NCBI GenBank assembly: GCA_030037545.1
Contig: JASHRF010000114.1
Span: 1 to 42,136 of the forward strand
Origin: Acidobacteriaceae bacterium
GTDB taxonomy: Bacteria; Acidobacteriota; Terriglobia; Terriglobales; Acidobacteriaceae
Direction: 5' to 3'
Length of the DNA stretch: 42,136 nucleotides
In this document: piece after piece, positions 17,207 to 23,507 of the stretch
Layout: each line of letters starts with the position of its first letter
Numbering within the stretch: the stretch's first letter is position 1
Translations under genes and position numbers: made by a program
The notes under the pieces: model-generated
What the model was told of the DNA's origin: nothing
Seen by the model: the letters and a program-made list of their open reading frames with translations, nothing else
Databases searched by the model: none

Positions 17207-17401
17207 ATGCCCACCTGCCCGGAATGCGAGAACAGCCTGGATATCGAAATGGACGAAGTGGAAGAAGGCGACGTGGTTGCCTGCGAGGAATGCGGAACCG
17301 AATTTGAAGTGGTAGGCGTCGAGCCACTGGAGTTGGCGCGCGTCGAAGCCGAGATCGAAGAGGAAGACGATCTGTTCAACACCGAAGAGGAGGAGGAGTA
17401 A
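17207..17401 (+). CDS. LysW-like small acidic zinc-ribbon protein
   Basis: A 64-residue protein starting MPTCPECENSLDIEMDEVEE. Two CxxC pairs (Cys4/Cys7 and Cys26/Cys29) form a zinc ribbon, followed by GTEFEVVGVEPLEL, which matches the LysW/ArgW amino-group carrier of the alpha-aminoadipate lysine and ornithine pathways. The tail is very acidic and ends in glutamate, the residue type that LysW uses to carry the amino acid, but the usual EDWGE end is replaced by EEEEE. No lysX, lysZ, lysY or other pathway gene lies nearby. It could be an orphan carrier or a related protein with another role. The start is well fixed by AAAGGAGG 6 bases upstream. Confidence 0.8.
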   Translation: MPTCPECENSLDIEMDEVEEGDVVACEECGTEFEVVGVEPLELARVEAEIEEEDDLFNTEEEEE

Positions 17402-17407
17402 CTTTCC

Positions 17408-17968
17408 GTGGTTTTACGGCGTTTTCACAATTTCCGCAGACTTTTTCGCGCCGTGCGGTGTGGCGTTTGCTTCCCTCCCGGCGACAACGGCTCTTCGACC
17501 CACCTGTCGCTGGGGACCCCAGTGAGGAAAACGCCCTTGGGGTGCGTGTCTTCGACTCACCGTAATTGTGAAAATGCTATAGAGGATCAGGGGAGAATCC
17601 GCCGCAGGCGCACGACGGCCGCAGCCACGTTGATCTCATTCGTGCTGGCGCTGGGGATGGTTCCCTGCGCCCAGTTCGCGCCCTTCGCGGCGGCTCAGAA
17701 CCTGAGCGGCGAGCGCACCGTCTCCGGTACCGTGCTCAGCGCCAGCTCCAAGGCGGTATCCGGCGCAACCGTCTTTCTGAAGAACGAAAAGACCAAGTCC
17801 ATCCGCAGCTTCACTTCCCTTGCGAACGGCCATTTCCACTTCGCGCAGGTTGACAAGGATCAGGACTACGACCTGTGGGCTGAAAAAGACGGCAAAAAAA
17901 GCGCCGTGAAAACGGTGAGCTCGTGGGACTCGCGCACCGATTTTGTTTCCGATCTGAAGTTCAAGTGA
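17408..17968 (+). CDS. Small exported protein with carboxypeptidase-regulatory-like domain
   Basis: The convincing part is residues about 65-186: a signal peptide (RRRRTTAAATLISFVLALGM, then ...FAAAQN) and a single beta-sandwich domain (GTVLSASSKAVSGATVFLKN...GHFHFAQVDKDQDYDLWAEKDGKK) of the CarboxypepD_reg type also seen at the start of the Oar receptors. The role is unknown; such small proteins are common in Acidobacteria. The frame is open from a GTG at 17408, but the first 60 codons cross a palindromic repeat (17471-17520), so the true start is probably later, near 17590-17635, where only unusual codons (ATA, ATC or TTG) are in frame. The start is uncertain. Confidence 0.65.
   Translation: MVLRRFHNFRRLFRAVRCGVCFPPGDNGSSTHLSLGTPVRKTPLGCVSSTHRNCENAIEDQGRIRRRRTTAAATLISFVLALGMVPCAQFAPFAAAQNLSGERTVSGTVLSASSKAVSGATVFLKNEKTKSIRSFTSLANGHFHFAQVDKDQDYDLWAEKDGKKSAVKTVSSWDSRTDFVSDLKFK
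17471..17520. repeat. Second palindromic repeat family, copy B
   Basis: The segment shares GGCTCTTCGA, then CCCACCTGTCGCTGGGGACC, with copies at 15965-16000 and 18271-18320. Its left arm has a change (CCCGGCGAC instead of CCCAGCGAC). It lies inside the open frame that begins at 17408, which argues that the frame's first part is not coding. Confidence 0.6.
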
Positions 17969-18407
17969 GCGGCGGCCACGAAAAATTACTGATTGCCAAC
18001 ACCGTGCGTGGCGACTGAAACCGCCTTCGCAATTCTGCGCAACAAAGCCGTTGCGCCGCGCCCGCAGCCGCTCATTCTGATGCGCGGCCTCAATCAGATT
18101 TTCCTTTTCGAAGGAAACGCAGCGGTCGAGGGTATGCCGGTCAACGAAGCCGACGCGTCGACTACCAGCGTGCCCAGGTTGCCGCGAATGGCTATGGCGC
18201 CAATGGACGCCACGCCCGACCGCAACCGCCATCACGATGTCAGCGTGGCCCGATCGTGCGGCTTCTGCTTCCACCCCAGCGACAGCGGCTCTTCGAGCCA
18301 CCTAACGCTGGGGTCCACGGAGGGAAAAGCAGCTTGACCTAGGTGCCTCCGGGCTGCATCTACTCTGGTTCCGCTGTGGGCGCCCGGAGTAAACCCGGCA
18401 TGTAAAT
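17969..18407. other. Region without a supported gene
   Basis: About 440 bases. A plus-strand frame (17993-18337) and a minus-strand frame (to 18301) are open, but neither has a ribosome-binding site, a recognisable domain or a natural end; both run into palindromic repeat copy C. It may be a decayed gene, but I cannot name it. Confidence 0.4.
18271..18320. repeat. Second palindromic repeat family, copy C
   Basis: CCACCCCAGCGACAGCGGCT is followed by CTTCGAGCCACC and AACGCTGGGGTCC. The outer arms CCCCAGCG and CGCTGGGG pair, with an inner GGCTCTTCGAGCC stem, so it folds as a double hairpin. Same family as 15965-16000 and 17471-17520. Confidence 0.6.
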
Positions 18408-18785
18408 TTAATGTGTTGTGCTTACCGCCAGCCGTTGGTAGCGATCGGCCAACCGGCTCATCTGCTGCGATTCATAACTAAAGTATTGGTACCGGTATTT
18501 TGCCGAATCGACCGGCCTAGGAGATTTGGACGCGGGTCCGATTACGTACAGGCTACGGCGTGCCCATTCCGTTATTTCCGACTTTGCCTGTTGTTGATAA
18601 GCCTGTTGCTGAAACCGGTAATAGCTGGCCAGCGCCTGGTATTGCTCCCAGGTGTGCGCCTCATGGATCAACTTGCGCAGCTCTCCATGGGAGTAGCCTC
18701 CGGCTCTATTGGTCTGGGCAGGAGCCGCCCCGGCAACCATCATTGTAACCGCGAAGGCCATGACAATCCGGGTCTTGCAAATCAT
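18408..18785 (-). CDS. Small exported protein of unknown function
   Basis: 125 residues. A clear signal peptide (MICKTRIVMAFAVTMMVAGAAPAQ) is followed by a helical, Gln/Tyr-rich domain (AHTWEQYQALASYYRFQQQAY, SYESQQMSRLADRYQRLA). I do not recognise the family; similar small periplasmic helical proteins are frequent in Acidobacteria. An upstream in-frame ATG at 18824 exists, but GGGAGG lies 6 bases before the ATG at 18785, and starting there gives a clean signal peptide. It lies downstream of the porin gene on the same strand, 224 bases away, with a hairpin between them, so it is probably a separate transcript. Confidence 0.7.
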   Translation of the reverse strand: MICKTRIVMAFAVTMMVAGAAPAQTNRAGGYSHGELRKLIHEAHTWEQYQALASYYRFQQQAYQQQAKSEITEWARRSLYVIGPASKSPRPVDSAKYRYQYFSYESQQMSRLADRYQRLAVSTTH

Positions 18786-18920
18786 GGCAACCTCCCTCTT
18801 CATAAATAGGGTGAGCCTTTTCACGTGAAGGAAGCATGAAGGGTTTGTTGGCCAATTGTAGCCTTGCGCTTATCACTCACTTATATGATCTCGACCTGCA
18901 TAAGTTACGCGGATCCGCAG

Positions 18921-18945
18921 GATGGACGCAGCACCTGCGTCCATC
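18921..18945. terminator. Hairpin downstream of the porin gene
   Basis: GATGGACGCAG (18921-18931) pairs perfectly with CTGCGTCCATC (18935-18945) around a 3-base loop. It lies 65 bases beyond the porin stop, read on the minus strand. No T-run follows in either direction, so termination is likely but not certain. Confidence 0.5.
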
Positions 18946-19009
18946 ATCGCTCTCACCGGACCTACTTCTTGCTCCGGAAACGGGACCGCATAAGCAACAA
19001 GGTGACGTT

Positions 19010-20881
19010 TTAGAATTTCACCATCAGATCGATATCCACATACTGCTCGTCCCTGCGCAGATCGGGGAACCAGACGCCGCCATGCGGGGTTCCTGAGACG
19101 GAGGTGGTGGCGCAATAGGCGGTCACGTAGCCGGGCGCGGTCATGGATAACCCCGTGTCCGTCACCTGTCCCGCCTGACCGGGCGCGGCGGGAACGGCAG
19201 AACCGTCCATGCAGGCAAACTCGGTGGGCTGGCCGTTGTTGGTTCCGTAAGGAGCGCCCAGATACGCCGGCGGCGTCATGCCTCCGCGCCCGTTCCAGTA
19301 GGGCACGTTGGAGTGCCGGTAGCCGTATTCCCAGCGCCACGTCAGCCACTCCACCGGCATGTAGTCGTAGGTCACGGTGCCATCCCGCGCTTTGAACTGA
19401 TCGCCGGGATTGCTTAGAAAATACGGTGAGTTGAGCGCGTCTGACGCTGCCGTTTCGCCGTTGATGGGCGGAATCAGAACCAGGTAACGGCCGGGATTGT
19501 TGATCTGGCCTCCGCCGATGGTAATGCCGTGATGATCCTTGTCGAACCAGAAGCGGTTGTAGATCATGTAACCGAGAAAGCTCTGCTTGAAGTTGCCGTT
19601 GTGGTCGTTGTAACAGTTGACTCCCGCGCCGTGTTCGCAGCCCATGTCGCCAGTGAAGCTCATAGCCATTTTGTCGAGATCCCTGGCCGGCTTATCGTAG
19701 TACTTGATCTCGATGCTATCGTCCGTGTGCAGGCGGGAGCGGCCCGGAACGTACAGGTCGTCGTGACCCAGCCCGTAGTTGTTGCTGATAACGTTCATCC
19801 ACGGATAGGGAGTCCACTTGATCTGCCCGCCCAGGCCCTTGCGCGAGTTCGCTGAGGCATAAGATTGCCAGCCATTGATAAACCAGGGCTCGATCTTCAG
19901 GTGTTCGGTGGGGAAGAACTGCAGGCGAATCCCTTCGAAGAACCAGGGCGTATTGGAGGAAACAAATGAAGGCTGATAGGCCCAGTTATCGAAGTTGTAG
20001 TAACTGAACAGGCCGATGTAGGACATGAAGATACCGGCATCCATGTTGATTCCATGCATGACATTGGGTATGTGGTATCCTCCGTAAGCCTCCGACAAAT
20101 ACTGGTCGGCGTTGTTGACATTCCACTGTCCCTTGGCATAACTGGGGTCGTTGCGCACGGTCGCGGTCGAATACATTCCGTATTGCGTCATAAAGCGCAC
20201 GTGCGCATTATCCAGATGAAAATCGCCGCCCACGCCGAGTTGTTCCAACTGAATTTCGTCGGAGCGGAACATCTCGCTCGACCCGCCCACGGTGTCGTCG
20301 GTGGGCCGGTTGAAGTCGTAGTCGTAAGTAACGTCGGCCCGGATCTCGGGGGTAAAGAACTTCGAATCCCAGGCCGTGTCCTTGTTGCGCGGGCTGCCGT
20401 TGAGCCAGGTCCAGTCCCAATCGGAAAACGGCGGCGCATGAGGATCGGGCGGCGCAGGCGCACCGGCTTCGGTCTGCGAATTTCCGGTGGACGCGGGTGC
20501 GGCGCTCACGGACGGGAGAACCGCAGCGTTGAGCGACGTTGATTTATCTTCGCCCACTAGCGCTTTCTCAGCCGCCGTAAGCCTTGCCGCATCGCTGTTG
20601 GTTTCGCTAACGGCCGCGTGCTGTTGCCTGACCTCCGCTTCCAATCGATCGATCCTGTCCTTGAGCACCTGAATCTGCTGTTCGATGCTGAGTTGTGTCT
20701 GCGGTTTTGCCGCTGCTTCAGAAGCCAGGGCGGCGCCGATATCCGCGGCGGGGGCCGGATCCGCACGCGCCAAAAAGGCGGGCTGGGCGGCAGGGTTTGC
20801 GTCGGCCTGCGCTATTCCTGCGCAGGTCATGCCGGCGGTCATGGCCGCCAGCATCATGGCTTTCCAAAAAGCACTTCTCAT
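19010..20881 (-). CDS. BBP2-type outer-membrane beta-barrel porin
   Basis: A 623-residue outer-membrane protein. Seen: a signal peptide (MRSAFWKAMMLAAMTAGMTC... AQA), an Ala-rich linker, a short coiled coil at about 60-95 (QLSIEQQIQVLKDRIDRLEA) and a long beta barrel rich in Tyr, Trp and Asn (EAYGGYHIP, GINMDAGIFMSYIGLFSYYN, LKIEPWFINGWQSY, WEYGYRHSNVPYW), ending VDIDLMVKF with the C-terminal Phe typical of barrel proteins. The pattern fits the putative beta-barrel porin-2 (OmpL-like) family, thought to form diffusion pores; a coiled coil before the barrel may help it trimerise or touch the cell wall. An upstream ATG at 20926 is in frame but would spoil the signal peptide, so 20881 is chosen. 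Confidence 0.8.
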   Translation of the reverse strand: MRSAFWKAMMLAAMTAGMTCAGIAQADANPAAQPAFLARADPAPAADIGAALASEAAAKPQTQLSIEQQIQVLKDRIDRLEAEVRQQHAAVSETNSDAARLTAAEKALVGEDKSTSLNAAVLPSVSAAPASTGNSQTEAGAPAPPDPHAPPFSDWDWTWLNGSPRNKDTAWDSKFFTPEIRADVTYDYDFNRPTDDTVGGSSEMFRSDEIQLEQLGVGGDFHLDNAHVRFMTQYGMYSTATVRNDPSYAKGQWNVNNADQYLSEAYGGYHIPNVMHGINMDAGIFMSYIGLFSYYNFDNWAYQPSFVSSNTPWFFEGIRLQFFPTEHLKIEPWFINGWQSYASANSRKGLGGQIKWTPYPWMNVISNNYGLGHDDLYVPGRSRLHTDDSIEIKYYDKPARDLDKMAMSFTGDMGCEHGAGVNCYNDHNGNFKQSFLGYMIYNRFWFDKDHHGITIGGGQINNPGRYLVLIPPINGETAASDALNSPYFLSNPGDQFKARDGTVTYDYMPVEWLTWRWEYGYRHSNVPYWNGRGGMTPPAYLGAPYGTNNGQPTEFACMDGSAVPAAPGQAGQVTDTGLSMTAPGYVTAYCATTSVSGTPHGGVWFPDLRRDEQYVDIDLMVKF

Positions 20882-21329
20882 GGTCACATCTCGCTTTCTA
20901 CGCGGCGTTCTGAACAGCTGGCACATTTACCCGGCAACAGAAAAAAGTCACAAGGATGGGGCACGGGGCCTGAGCACAATGCTCGAATTCGTCAAGGACA
21001 ACGCGAGAATTTTCACGCGGTGCACACATAGCCGGTGTGGAGGTTGCAGGCGGCTTGTATCCAGTCGGGAAACTCCACTCTCAGACGGACACACCCCTCC
21101 TTTCGAGGCCCATTGTCCTCATCGCGCCGCTTCCAGGTGATATTGGACAGGACGCACCATAAGTGAACCGTAAAGCGTCCATAGGGTCTTCGTAAGGCCC
21201 ATGAATCAAGGAAGGCAGATATTTAGATTAGCGACACAGCACTGTCCGGTCCGCGCCGGGCGGGCTCGCCTGATGTGCGTCTCGTCTGGAATTGCGCCGG
21301 CAGTATTGCGGAGCAAAACGGAGCCTGAT
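20882..21329. other. Upstream region of the porin gene, nothing clear
   Basis: About 450 bases between the porin start and the end of the DUF1801 gene. The porin promoter must lie here, but I see no distinct -35/-10 pair, no repeat and no supported gene. Confidence 0.4.
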
Positions 21330-21755
21330 TTACTTCTTGCGGGCTGCTCGCTGCGCGCGTGCCGCGGAGTTGGCCGCCACCGCGGCGCGGATGAGTTGCT
21401 TGAATGTGGCTTCGTCGATCTTTTCCCCCTCGCGGAGGTCGATGGCGCGCCGCGCGTTCCCTTTGAGACTCGAATTGAAGAGCTTCTTCGGGTCTGGAAT
21501 GGAGGCTCCGCGAGCGAAAGTGAGCTTGACGACCTGCTTGTACGTTTCGCCTGTGCATACGATGCCGTCATGGGACCAGACAGGAGTGCCGGGCGACGCG
21601 GGCTTGGCCCATTTCCACTCCTCCTCAATGGCGGGGTCGGCAGCGTGTATGAGCTTACGGACGTGCGCGAGAGTCTTCCCGCGCCAGTCGCCAAGCTGGT
21701 TGATCCTGGCGTCGATGGATGCGGAGGCAGATTCCGCGGGGACGGGGATTTTCAT
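21330..21755 (-). CDS. DUF1801 domain protein
   Basis: A 141-residue cytoplasmic protein. Seen: ARINQLGDWRGKTLAHVRKLIHAADPAIEEEWKWAKP and TPVWSHDGIVCTGETYKQVVKLTFARGASIPDPKKLFN, the typical DUF1801 (PF08818) pattern, and a basic C-terminus (AARAQRAARKK). The domain's role is not established; related YdhG proteins are linked to iron or copper handling. GGAGGT lies 6 bases before the ATG at 21755; an in-frame TTG 12 bases further up is less likely. No operon partner is clear: MITE copy 4 lies upstream. Confidence 0.85.
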   Translation of the reverse strand: MKIPVPAESASASIDARINQLGDWRGKTLAHVRKLIHAADPAIEEEWKWAKPASPGTPVWSHDGIVCTGETYKQVVKLTFARGASIPDPKKLFNSSLKGNARRAIDLREGEKIDEATFKQLIRAAVAANSAARAQRAARKK

Positions 21756-21854
21756 GCGCACCTCCAACTCTCGTACCTAATTTAACTGCGCGCGGCGCAA
21801 CGTACAATCTCCGCCGGGCAGAGGCCTCTTTAGATTCGACAGCAGGTTTTTACC

Positions 21855-21977
21855 TAGAAGTGGTTTCATAACCCGTCTGTAATCGTCCCTCAGGGGCCAA
21901 GGCCACACGTTTTTGGGGAACTTATTGGCACGGCTGAAGCCGTGCCCTTTCAAAACAGGGTTATGAAACAGCTTCTA
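21855..21977. mobile_element. TA-flanked MITE, copy 4
   Basis: A 119-bp copy (21857-21975) with TA at both ends. Compared with the others, it has GGCCAAGGCCACACG in place of GGCTAAAGCCCCACG, so its first internal palindrome has drifted while the second (GGCACGGCTGAAGCCGTGCC) is intact. It lies between the DoxX-like gene and the DUF1801 gene. Confidence 0.8.
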
Positions 21978-22053
21978 ATCTTCATCGGTCCCCTCGCATT
22001 TTCAAAATTGCGGGCGCTGCTGCGTAACTTGAGTGCCGGACAGCGGTGCGGGG

Positions 22054-22482
22054 TCAGGTGCCCGCCGACGACATCTGAAGGCGGCGCCAAAAGCAGTATG
22101 AGAGCACCCAGAGCACACTGGTGGCCGCTGACGGAAACAACGCCTGCGGGCGATCGCCAATGGAGAGGTGGGCGATGAGCGCTGACGCAAGGTTGATGGC
22201 GAAGCCAGCATAGGCCCATTCCTTGAGCCGCGCGGGGACGACAGGGACGAGCAGTGCGACTACGCCCACTGCCTTGGCCCACGAGAGCTCAACCCGGAAG
22301 GAAGCGGCGGCGAAACCGAGGCGGGCGAACGCCTGCGCCGCCTGCGGCAGAACCATCAGCTCGTAGTAGGCGGTGAAGCTCATTTCCAGGCAGAAGAGCG
22401 CGGTGACGATCCAATAGATGATGGTCAGGGTCTTGGGGGTGGTACTTGCGGCGAGAGCCGGATTGTGGAGGGTTGATTCCAT
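22054..22482 (-). CDS. DoxX-like membrane protein
   Basis: A 142-residue protein with four predicted membrane helices (TLTIIYWIVTALFCLEM, LSWAKAVGVVALLVPVV, WAYAGFAINLASALIAHLSI, ATSVLWVLSYCFW). The pattern MVLPQAAQAFARLGF...ELSWAKAVGVVALL...RLKEWAYAGF is that of the DoxX-like family (PF13564). The role is unknown; genes of this type often follow an ArsR regulator and an SRPBCC gene, as they do here. The start at 22482 (MESTLHN) follows GAGGAAC; an upstream in-frame ATG at 22599 would add 39 unusual residues. It ends the ArsR-SRPBCC-DoxX set, 160 bases behind the SRPBCC gene. Confidence 0.85.
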   Translation of the reverse strand: MESTLHNPALAASTTPKTLTIIYWIVTALFCLEMSFTAYYELMVLPQAAQAFARLGFAAASFRVELSWAKAVGVVALLVPVVPARLKEWAYAGFAINLASALIAHLSIGDRPQALFPSAATSVLWVLSYCFWRRLQMSSAGT

Positions 22483-22641
22483 GGGTTGTTCCTCATTGGA
22501 TTCATCTCTTTGGAGCGAGGTTATTACGGCATTTGTCGGATTTCTGCAGAGTAGCCAAGTGTGGTGCAACGTGGATTTTTTCCTGGGGGAAAAATCCACT
22601 CAGCAGCGGTGGCTCGGCTCTATGCCAATCCGGAAAATGCT

Positions 22642-23064
22642 TTAGAGCCCGGCGACGACCCGTTCCAGGCTGCCGATGAACTTCTGCCAGCCGTACTTCG
22701 CGCCCTTGTAGTTCTGCTCCTGGTCAGGATGGAAGCCGGACTGCTCCATGCGCAGATGAGTGCCCGCAGCGGTCGGTGTCAGCACCCATGTGACGACCCA
22801 TTCGCTGCCTGAAGCGTTCCAAGTGTAAGAGACACTCCTGCAGGGTTCCACAGCGAGGACCCGGCAGTCGATGACGCCATTCCAGTTGGCCATCGGTTCC
22901 CTGCGCAGACTGAACGAGCGACCCACGATCGGCTGAAAGTCATTCTCCAACAGCCACTGCTCAATCAAAGAGCTCTCGGTGAGCGCCCGCCAAACTTTCT
23001 CCGGCGGGTGAGGGAAATCTCTCTCCATGATGAGGGAACGGGCCGGAGTATCGAGCTGTGTCAT
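22642..23064 (-). CDS. SRPBCC (AHSA1-like) domain protein
   Basis: A 140-residue protein of the START-like superfamily that forms a hydrophobic pocket. Seen: MERDFPHPPEKVWRALTESS, IEQWLLENDFQP, VLAVEPCRSVSYTWN, VVTWVLTPTAAGTHLRMEQS and a C-terminal long helix (YGWQKFIGSLERVVAGL), all typical of the AHSA1 family. The ligand is unknown. The start ATG overlaps the stop of the ArsR gene (ATGA), and AAAGGAG sits 6 bases upstream, so the two are translationally coupled. The set resembles many ArsR-SRPBCC pairs in which the regulator controls the binding protein. Confidence 0.9.
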   Translation of the reverse strand: MTQLDTPARSLIMERDFPHPPEKVWRALTESSLIEQWLLENDFQPIVGRSFSLRREPMANWNGVIDCRVLAVEPCRSVSYTWNASGSEWVVTWVLTPTAAGTHLRMEQSGFHPDQEQNYKGAKYGWQKFIGSLERVVAGL

Positions 23065-23405
23065 TTGTCGCTCCTTTGATGAGTATCTTCGAGCCTTTCC
23101 AGAACCTCTTCGAGGCGATCGAATTTGTTTTGCCAAAAGTCGGCATAGTGGCTCACCCAGTCCACCAGCGGGGCGAGAGCTTCCGGCCTGACCTGGTAGT
23201 GAGTCTCGCGCCCCTGGTGGCGATGTCGAACCAACCTAGCACGCCTCAGAGCGCCGAGGTGCTTGGAAACCATGGGCTGAGACACGCCTGCGCATGCTGT
23301 CAAAGCGTGAACGGTCTGCTCGCCGTTGCGGGTCAGGCGCTCGAATATGGCGCGACGAGTCGGATCGGCGAGGGCCTTGAAGAGACTGTCCGCGGCGCTC
23401 GGCAT
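23061..23405 (-). CDS. ArsR-family transcriptional regulator
   Basis: A 114-residue winged-helix repressor. Seen: LFKALADPTRRAIFERLTRNGEQTV, then the recognition helix in SQPMVSKHLGALRRARLVRHRHQGRETHYQV and a C-terminal helix for dimer formation (FDRLEEVLERLEDTH). No metal-binding CxC or His cluster of the arsenic type is seen; it belongs to the ArsR subgroup that usually precedes SRPBCC genes. Its stop overlaps the next gene's start by 4 bases. Upstream lies a perfect 26-bp palindrome that covers its own promoter, so it probably represses itself. The predicted start of transcription falls at the A of the ATG, suggesting a leaderless mRNA. Confidence 0.92.
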   Translation of the reverse strand: MPSAADSLFKALADPTRRAIFERLTRNGEQTVHALTACAGVSQPMVSKHLGALRRARLVRHRHQGRETHYQVRPEALAPLVDWVSHYADFWQNKFDRLEEVLERLEDTHQRSDK

Positions 23406-23409
23406 GTCA

Positions 23410-23435
23410 AAACCATAACCGAACGGTTATGGTTT
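23410..23435 (-). promoter_or_regulatory. Perfect palindrome, likely ArsR autoregulatory operator
   Basis: AAACCATAACCG (23410-23421) and CGGTTATGGTTT (23424-23435) are perfect 12-bp inverted arms around AA. It lies 4 bases upstream of the ArsR start codon and covers the -10 box and the spacer of the predicted promoter. Position and symmetry fit a dimeric repressor that blocks RNA polymerase. Confidence 0.75.
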
Positions 23436-23440
23436 GTCAA
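23412..23440 (-). promoter_or_regulatory. Promoter of the ArsR-SRPBCC-DoxX set (leaderless)
   Basis: On the minus strand, TTGACA (23440-23435) is a perfect -35 box, followed by a 17-base spacer and TATGGT (23417-23412) as a -10 box. Six bases then precede the ATG at 23405, so transcription should begin at or next to the start codon. No ribosome-binding site is possible upstream of this start, which agrees with a leaderless message. Confidence 0.6.
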
Positions 23441-23507
23441 GAGCAACTCAAGAACCATCCACCAGCCGGCGACGCACGCGCGCCAGACAAGTGAGCTGCT
23501 CTCGAGT

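Noticed and set aside
17636..18301. A 221-codon minus-strand frame across the small exported protein gene
   Set aside because: It overlaps a plus-strand domain with clear similarity and ends in a palindromic repeat; no signal for translation.
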